In this document: in pieces, positions 52,163-57,014 of the stretch
Layout of the letters: the number at the start of each line of letters is the position of its first letter
Position numbering within the stretch: the stretch's first letter is position 1
Assembly (NCBI GenBank): GCA_031551265.1
Contig: JAVBNU010000049.1
Coordinates: 1-57,014, forward strand
Direction: 5' to 3'
DNA: 57,014 bases
Source of the DNA: JAVBNU01 sp031551265
GTDB lineage: Bacteria; Cyanobacteriota; Vampirovibrionia; Gastranaerophilales; Gastranaerophilaceae
The notes under the pieces: generated by a model
What the model was told of the DNA's origin: nothing
Seen by the model: the letters and a program-made list of their open reading frames with translations, nothing else
Database searches by the model: none
Program-made: the position numbers and the translations under genes

Positions 52163-52183
52163 GTAGGGTGCGTCCCACGCACC
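52163..52183 (+). repeat. GTAG-footed REP hairpin
   Basis: GTAG followed by GGTGCGT-CCC-ACGCACC, a perfect 7-bp stem. It lies inside the scar between the two gene fragments. Confidence 0.65.
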
Positions 52184-52210
52184 GATGAAAAAAATTCCAA
52201 TATCCTCACT

Positions 52211-52236
52211 CAGCAATCAAAATCGTTAGAAAATAA
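52211..52236 (+). pseudogene. Fragment matching the 3' end of korD
   Basis: CAGCAATCAAAATCGTTAG plus six bases match the end of korD at 51255-51279 with one change in 25 bases; it encodes AIKIVRK and a stop. No other part of a second korD is visible. A terminator follows, as after korD itself. Confidence 0.7.
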
Positions 52237-52260
52237 ACCTAAAATAATAATTTAACCATT

Positions 52261-52291
52261 ACAAGAGAGGCTAAATACCTCTCTTGTATTT
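52261..52291. terminator. Rho-independent terminator
   Basis: Perfect 10-bp stem ACAAGAGAGG / CCTCTCTTGT around seven bases, then ATTTTTATA. It lies after the korD fragment and ten bases past the stop of the convergent 52301 gene. Confidence 0.85.
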
Positions 52292-52300
52292 TTATATACT

Positions 52301-53122
52301 TCAATATATTTCACCATTAATTTTAACATTTTTTAAATCTCTAAGTTTTATGTATGAACCTGTAATAAATGCATCACCATCAATTGTTCTTAATGCAGGT
52401 AATACTCTAATTTCTGAGTCTCTAAAATCTGCATGGCCCCCAATATATCTTAACTTATTCAAATTTTTCACTGGGGAATTTCCAAAAACTGCACTTATAC
52501 CGATATATTCTAAGCTGCCCAAATCATTAACTTGCAAGTTTTTAAAATCCTCCTCAAATGATCCCATGAAAAGTGCAATACCGCCAATAGTTTTCAAATT
52601 ACTTAAATTTTTTGCTAGAGAGTATGAAAAGCATGCATCACCGCCAACAGACTCCAATGACCTCAAGTCTACCTCTTGTGATCCCTCAAAACCTGCTTCA
52701 CCACCAATAGAGCGCAAATTACTCAAGTTTGTCACTTGAGAATAGCTAAAATATGCATTACCACCGATTGCTCTCAAGCTACTCAAATCTGTAACTTTAG
52801 AATCGTTAAAAGCTGCAGTACCCAGTATTGCCACCACATCTTTCAACAATAAGTTCTCGTCTATACCCCTATTTTCGAAAGTGTCGTTTACATCTGGTTG
52901 ATGATATTTAGATAGTATTCTATCACCGTTTTTGTATGTAACTTCAATACCAATATTTCTCAGGACACCGTCGTAATCTTTTTCATCATAAAGCTCTTTT
53001 ATTCCTTTATTACCCCTGAAAAAAACTGTATCTTGCTGCAACTGTGCAGGTAATGTATGTTGCATCTTAAGCAAATTTAGTTTTGAAGTGTTAATACCCA
53101 TACCAATTGTGCGTATTTTCAT
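52301..53122 (-). CDS. Protein with 20-residue leucine-rich-like repeats and N-terminal FFRG tag, 273 aa
   Basis: AAAGGT precedes the ATG (MKIRTIGMGINTSKLN). At about residues 33-38 it reads V-F-F-R-G-N, a variant of the shared tag. From about 100 on there are seven or eight repeats of about 20 residues, LxxLxxIGGxAxFxxSxV (for example SSLRAIGGNAYFSYSQVTNL). Such repeats probably form a beta-solenoid, as in leucine-rich-like surface proteins. The repeats are similar but not identical, so the array looks old. A binding role for another molecule is likely; no signal peptide is present. Confidence 0.8.
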   Translation of the reverse strand: MKIRTIGMGINTSKLNLLKMQHTLPAQLQQDTVFFRGNKGIKELYDEKDYDGVLRNIGIEVTYKNGDRILSKYHQPDVNDTFENRGIDENLLLKDVVAILGTAAFNDSKVTDLSSLRAIGGNAYFSYSQVTNLSNLRSIGGEAGFEGSQEVDLRSLESVGGDACFSYSLAKNLSNLKTIGGIALFMGSFEEDFKNLQVNDLGSLEYIGISAVFGNSPVKNLNKLRYIGGHADFRDSEIRVLPALRTIDGDAFITGSYIKLRDLKNVKINGEIY

Positions 53123-53169
53123 AAATCAACCTTTCTTTTTTGGTAATCCTTCCTATTCTTATGCAAATT

Positions 53170-56100
53170 TTACAAACTATATTTTTGTTGATAAGTTTTT
53201 GCTTTGAATGCAGCTGTTTGCAAGATATTTGCCGGGGCGGGCTGAGTAGCTAGCCTTGGTTGTGCATTCGCAATCGCAAGCATTTCATTTAAAGCGGCTT
53301 TTTCTCTGCTTGGAGATGGTGCGTCAATAATCACAGGCGGTGGAGTATTTGCTATGGGCCGAGCGGCAACAATTTGAGACTTCGGACTTATGGGCTGCTG
53401 CGTTTGCGGTATTGCCTGAGGCTGTTGTGCAGGTGTATTTTTTCTATTTAAAAATTTATTGATGCCGAAAACAATCCCGCCCCCGACCACAAGACCACCA
53501 AGCGCAGCCGTGGCTATTTTATTTTTTTCAGCAGCTTTAACTATATTAGTTATTACTTGCTGAACAGGTGTTGTGTTTGCACGCTCTATTTTAAAGCGCT
53601 CAAGCGGGGTGGCACTCACACGACGCCCGGGAAGTCGTTCTAAATTTTGCTCATTAATTCCCCAAACTTCGTTTAAATAGCGCAAAACAGCCGGTATTGG
53701 CGTACCATTCGCACGGCAATTTTCATGCCAGTCAACTTTTTCTAAAAACGCATTTTCAACCATTTTCGCAAAAATCTCAGGCTTCGCTTTATCCGACATT
53801 ATCGACGCCATACGCTTAATACAAATTGCAAGCTCATCGGACGACGCGCGAATGCGAGCTGTATCAATAATATTATCATATTCCTCTATTTGTTTTTTTG
53901 TATATTTTTTCAAATCACTTGGTGTTATTTTCTTTAATTCTTCAGCTGTTCTCACAGTCAGGTCTTTCAAGCCTTTAAAATCATCCGGCAGGAACTCCAA
54001 ATCCTGTACCGTAATGAGGAATGGGTTATCCGTAAGAATACCTGTGGCCGTACCGACTTCTTTGGCATGTTCGGAGAGATGAGATATTAAATCAGGGGCA
54101 CCGCCTGTTTTAATTGATATTACGGGCGCACCGCCAATCAAAGATTCAATCGGAGTTATACCGCAAGGCTCATATCTCGATGAAAATATTGTTGAATGCG
54201 CGCAAGCAACAAGACGTTTTGGCACTAATCCATTGACATACACGACATTTCCTTTGTATGCACCTCCGTTTAGGTCGCTTATTTTGCCCATAATTTTTTG
54301 AATTAAGTCCCAATCACGTTCATTCGGATTCCATGCGTTAGGACCAGCGCCCAATAATAATTTTGTGTGCGCTTTAATTGCGTCCGGAACGTCACTCGTC
54401 AAAAACTTATAAAAAGCTTCCAGTGTTACAGATAGACCTTTTTGAGGGTCAGGCCGTCCCCAGCCCATAACCAGCTTATCGCCTTCCTGAAATTTCGAAA
54501 ACCCGCCAAGCACCGTTTGCCCGCTTGCAATTTGCTCTGTATTAAAGAACAATTTCTGTAGTGCAGCTGCATCACTTTTTATCTCCTCTGTCGCACTTCC
54601 GATTAAATCCACGAGCCATTTGGTATTAGCCTCCTTGGCGCCAAGGACTTCGTTAAGATTTGCGACAGCATTGCCCTTAATGTCCGCTGCAAAAGGTTTA
54701 TACTGAATTTTAATTTCAGGTTTATTCAGTCCGTTGCCTGCTCTTCCAAAATTTGCCTCACTACTGTTGAGTTCCATACTTTCAGGGGTGCAGCCATTCG
54801 TAATATCGTAGGACTTGACAGTAGCAAAATATTTCGATAAACCTAAAGCGATGTCATAATTACTATTCCTCATTTCGAGGCCATAGTTTCGCGAAACCGT
54901 ACCATAGGAAAAATGATATGGATTGCTGTTTGTCGCCTCTACAGGTACTTTTGTGAGGTTATACTCGCCCGTTTCATCAATGAGTCGACCAATGTATGGG
55001 TGCAGGATTTCTCTAATTAATTTCTTATCTGCCTCAGTAGCCCCTGATCTTAAATAATCGTTGTCAGCTGTTTTAACCGCGAGTTCTCTTAGTTTTTCAT
55101 ATTCAGGATGGCGCATAATTTCATCAATATCGGTACTGCTGGCTACTTGTCTTATAAACGCGAACGGGTCATCCGTTCTACCCTGGTAGGCCATGCCGGG
55201 ATTATGCAGGGTCGTATGTATTCTTACACCTCTATAATACTCGCCTTTATCACCGCGGGAGCGGTCTATAAACTCGGGAATAGTACAAAATGACTGCCTG
55301 CAGTGAAGCCAAATGCTGGCCGGATTAAAGTTTTGCTTTCCATTTTTTAGTTTAGGCAGTGCATCGACAACAGCTCTATTAAACTCCGTATATGCCGTGT
55401 CTGTAGCAATCGTACCTGCATAAGCCCTGTTATTTTTGACGTGTTGAGTATAATTAGTTACTCTTATTTTGTCATTTGTTTCAATTTTTTTCGGAACACC
55501 GGCAAATTCTGCGTATGCCTCTGGCATTCTGGCTACATCAGGCAAGTGAAAAATATATCTGGTTGGTTCTCCATCGCTTTTTTTTAATACTTCAAAAACA
55601 TGGTAGGGCACTTCCTTAACATCTAGATTCGAATCTCTGAACCTTTTAATTGTTCCGCTTATTCCGGTATTAACAAGCTCTCTGTATTTAGGGACGCCGT
55701 TTTGAGATTCAGCTTGGATAACAAAACGCTCACCCGGCTGCAGTCTATAATCCAAAGTTTTGAGTTCAAATTTTTTCTTGTCATTCGCAAGTTCGGCTCC
55801 TGCAGCGTCATATAACGTCGCAACTGTAATCTTGCCTTGTCCTGTGCCCTGAATATCTTCATTGCCTATCGTGTGATAGGGCAAGGCAATTCTGGCATCC
55901 ATTCCATATTTTTTCATCGCAGCAGGGGCTTCCTGAGTAACGCAACCCACACCGCCAAAATTATACGACGACAGCCCAAGCCCGCCATCTTCAGCCGCAA
56001 CACTCAGCAGCTGACCCAAGTTCTTGTCGGCTCTTTTGAAACTTATTTGAACTACCGCCCCACTACCTTGCACAGAATGGCTAGACTGTATTTCAATGTT

Positions 56101-56172
56101 TTTTTTGTGATAATTCGTCCCTTTGCACGCCGTAGCGTGTTGAAAACCCAATGCAGAAATTTGTACTTTCAT
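53170..56172 (-). CDS. Starch/glycogen-synthase-like (GT5) protein with N-terminal tag and C-terminal membrane helix, 1000 aa
   Basis: A polar leader (1-40) leads to V-Q-I-S-F-K-R-A (about 42-49), the shared tag. A starch-synthase-type catalytic domain follows (NFGGVGCVTQEAPAAMKKYG, DARIALPYH) with a large insert (about 160-500). The GT1-type second half has VMGWGRPDPQKGLS, VVYVNGLVPKRLVACAHS and SRYEPCGITPIESLIGGAPV with TGGAPDLI. It should make alpha-1,4-glucan from ADP- or UDP-glucose, matching the GH57 branching enzyme in the window. About residues 885-912 hold a hydrophobic Gly-rich helix and then a Pro/Gln-rich tail, neither usual in GT5. The length is twice the family norm. Confidence 0.85.
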   Translation of the reverse strand: MKVQISALGFQHATACKGTNYHKKNIEIQSSHSVQGSGAVVQISFKRADKNLGQLLSVAAEDGGLGLSSYNFGGVGCVTQEAPAAMKKYGMDARIALPYHTIGNEDIQGTGQGKITVATLYDAAGAELANDKKKFELKTLDYRLQPGERFVIQAESQNGVPKYRELVNTGISGTIKRFRDSNLDVKEVPYHVFEVLKKSDGEPTRYIFHLPDVARMPEAYAEFAGVPKKIETNDKIRVTNYTQHVKNNRAYAGTIATDTAYTEFNRAVVDALPKLKNGKQNFNPASIWLHCRQSFCTIPEFIDRSRGDKGEYYRGVRIHTTLHNPGMAYQGRTDDPFAFIRQVASSTDIDEIMRHPEYEKLRELAVKTADNDYLRSGATEADKKLIREILHPYIGRLIDETGEYNLTKVPVEATNSNPYHFSYGTVSRNYGLEMRNSNYDIALGLSKYFATVKSYDITNGCTPESMELNSSEANFGRAGNGLNKPEIKIQYKPFAADIKGNAVANLNEVLGAKEANTKWLVDLIGSATEEIKSDAAALQKLFFNTEQIASGQTVLGGFSKFQEGDKLVMGWGRPDPQKGLSVTLEAFYKFLTSDVPDAIKAHTKLLLGAGPNAWNPNERDWDLIQKIMGKISDLNGGAYKGNVVYVNGLVPKRLVACAHSTIFSSRYEPCGITPIESLIGGAPVISIKTGGAPDLISHLSEHAKEVGTATGILTDNPFLITVQDLEFLPDDFKGLKDLTVRTAEELKKITPSDLKKYTKKQIEEYDNIIDTARIRASSDELAICIKRMASIMSDKAKPEIFAKMVENAFLEKVDWHENCRANGTPIPAVLRYLNEVWGINEQNLERLPGRRVSATPLERFKIERANTTPVQQVITNIVKAAEKNKIATAALGGLVVGGGIVFGINKFLNRKNTPAQQPQAIPQTQQPISPKSQIVAARPIANTPPPVIIDAPSPSREKAALNEMLAIANAQPRLATQPAPANILQTAAFKAKTYQQKYSL

Positions 56173-56598
56173 AAAACCTATAATTTTTTAACATAACACA
56201 TCATATAACTAAGGATAGCTTGTTTTACCCCACTATATAATGGCATATAATTCGTTTTTTTACAAGTCCCCCCAAGCAGCTTATTTTTATTTTTTTCATA
56301 TTTCTTTACGCATTAATATTACTGAATTCATGGCACAAACGCGACACTTTCATAAAACACACGCTGCCCCGGACATGAAAAATAGGGTGTAGTTAATAAA
56401 CGTTTATAAACGGGGTCTCATAGCTATGGGATCCCGCATATTAACGATTCATATATATTGCAATAATCATTGCTGCGGGACGGCGAAAAGATTTGAATAT
56501 CGCGTTTGTGCCATGAATCAGACCATTTAATATTCTATTGTTTTATGGGTTTATACATAGTATAATTTTATTAGTTAAAATGGGGCAGAGTATAAGTC
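56173..56598. other. Intergenic region containing a MITE-like element
   Basis: Between the divergent glucan-synthase-like and nadK genes. Apart from the 191-base palindromic element I see no gene. Frames through it have no ribosome sites. Confidence 0.5.
56327..56517. mobile_element. MITE-like palindromic element, 191 bp
   Basis: Terminal inverted repeats of 18 perfect bases (TTCATGGCACAAACGCGA at 56327 and its complement at 56500), extended outward by CTGA with a one-base gap. An inner CCCGCA...TGCGGG pair adds to the palindrome. No coding capacity, which fits a non-autonomous element. Confidence 0.7.
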
Positions 56599-57014
56599 AT
56601 GTTGAGGAAAATAGGAATAATTTACAACCCGGATGTTGCCAATTCTATAGAGGTAGCAAAAGAAGTGCAGAGCGTTTTGACACAAGAAAAATTAAACTCA
56701 ACCCTTATCAAAACTTCGGCATTCCAACCTGATACTACCCTCGCTATCGTGATTGGCGGCGATGGCACAATCCTAAAAGCCGCAAGATATTACGCTGAAC
56801 ATGATGTTCCTGTTTTGGGCATAAATCTCGGGCGCCTAGGATTTCTCGCGCAGTCTAACCCCAACGAAATAAGCAGCATTATCGAAAAAATAATTAACAA
56901 ACAATACAACATCCAAGAACGATTGATGCTCACGGAAGAAAACTCAGGACTGACAGCTTTAAATGACATAGTTTTAAAAGGCACAGAAACCGGCAGAACC
57001 GCACGTTTTCAACT
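56599..57014 (+). CDS. nadK: NAD kinase, N-terminal part (cut by window end)
   Basis: ATG at 56599 opens 138 codons to the window end. The start reads MLRKIGIIYNPD. The ATP/NAD-kinase motif is IVIGGDGTILKAAR (near 52-65), followed by the conserved VLGINLGRLGFLAQ and ALNDIVLKG with the second motif. NAD kinase makes NADP from NAD and ATP. The ribosome site is weak (GGGGCAGAG some ten bases upstream). About half of the gene is present. Confidence 0.93.
   Translation, partial: MLRKIGIIYNPDVANSIEVAKEVQSVLTQEKLNSTLIKTSAFQPDTTLAIVIGGDGTILKAARYYAEHDVPVLGINLGRLGFLAQSNPNEISSIIEKIINKQYNIQERLMLTEENSGLTALNDIVLKGTETGRTARFQ

Noticed and set aside
56538..56732. Plus-strand frame of 64 codons near the window end
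   Set aside because: It overlaps the real nadK start in another frame and shows no family likeness.

Overview
The window looks like a chromosomal segment of a non-photosynthetic cyanobacterial relative (Vampirovibrionia/Melainabacteria, most likely a gut Gastranaerophilales). The reasons are an AT-rich genome, a response regulator at 46542-47288 that reads like cyanobacterial RpaB/Ycf27, a cyanobacterial-type mix of envelope genes (SpoIID, MurJ, O-antigen ligase, OstA/LptD-like protein, heptose kinase), a GH57 branching enzyme, a DUF151 nuclease beside tig-clpP-clpX, and 2-oxoacid:ferredoxin oxidoreductase for anaerobic metabolism. The taxon is inferred from family resemblance; no search was run.

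Layout. 1-1130: 5' part of a 16S rRNA gene on the minus strand with its leader, boxA-like motif and promoter. 1.5-6.5 kb: small lineage-specific proteins, an OppF-type ATPase with a damaged Walker A, a HEAT-like protein and an S24-type repressor divergent from a LuxR-type regulator across a symmetric operator. 7.1-9.8 kb: a matrixin-like and a subtilisin-like protease, neither with a Sec signal. 9.8-13.8 kb: OstA/LptD-like protein, an M23 hydrolase and a 34-residue membrane peptide. 14-15.7 kb: a coiled-coil protein with EF-hand loops. 15.7-19.6 kb: tig-clpP-clpX-DUF151. 20.1-26.7 kb: a large modular membrane protein, then lysA-cdaA-eda-deoC. 26.7-28.4 kb: hypothetical membrane and soluble proteins. 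28.5-34.9 kb: envelope operon rfaE1-DUF4330-O-antigen ligase-spoIID-murJ. 35.2-38.7 kb: metK-ilvB-ilvN. 39-40.2 kb: two copies of a divergent gene pair. 40.4-46.5 kb: HD-GYP protein, small genes, GH57 branching enzyme, tandem XRE regulators, radical SAM protein. 46.5-48.2 kb: rpaB and a REP-associated transposase between palindromes. 48.4-51.3 kb: korABCD. 51.4-56.2 kb: tagged accessory proteins including a 1000-residue starch-synthase-like protein. The window ends inside nadK.

The most interesting signal is a short N-terminal motif (hydrophobic or Pro, Ser/Asn, Phe, then Lys/Gly/Arg) after a short polar leader that often starts M-[KR]-[IV]. It is shared by otherwise unrelated proteins: the 2345/3040 pair, the 4987 and 51446 proteins, the radical SAM protein, the 20-residue-repeat protein and the glucan synthase, with weaker versions in others. 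Housekeeping genes here lack it. It may be an unrecognised sorting or processing tag. Other signals are a RAYT transposase with GTAG-footed hairpins scattered across the window, a scar of tandem duplication and deletion at 52.1-52.24 kb, several genes that look leaderless, a 191-base palindromic element at 56.3-56.5 kb, and an OppF whose P-loop glycine is valine.
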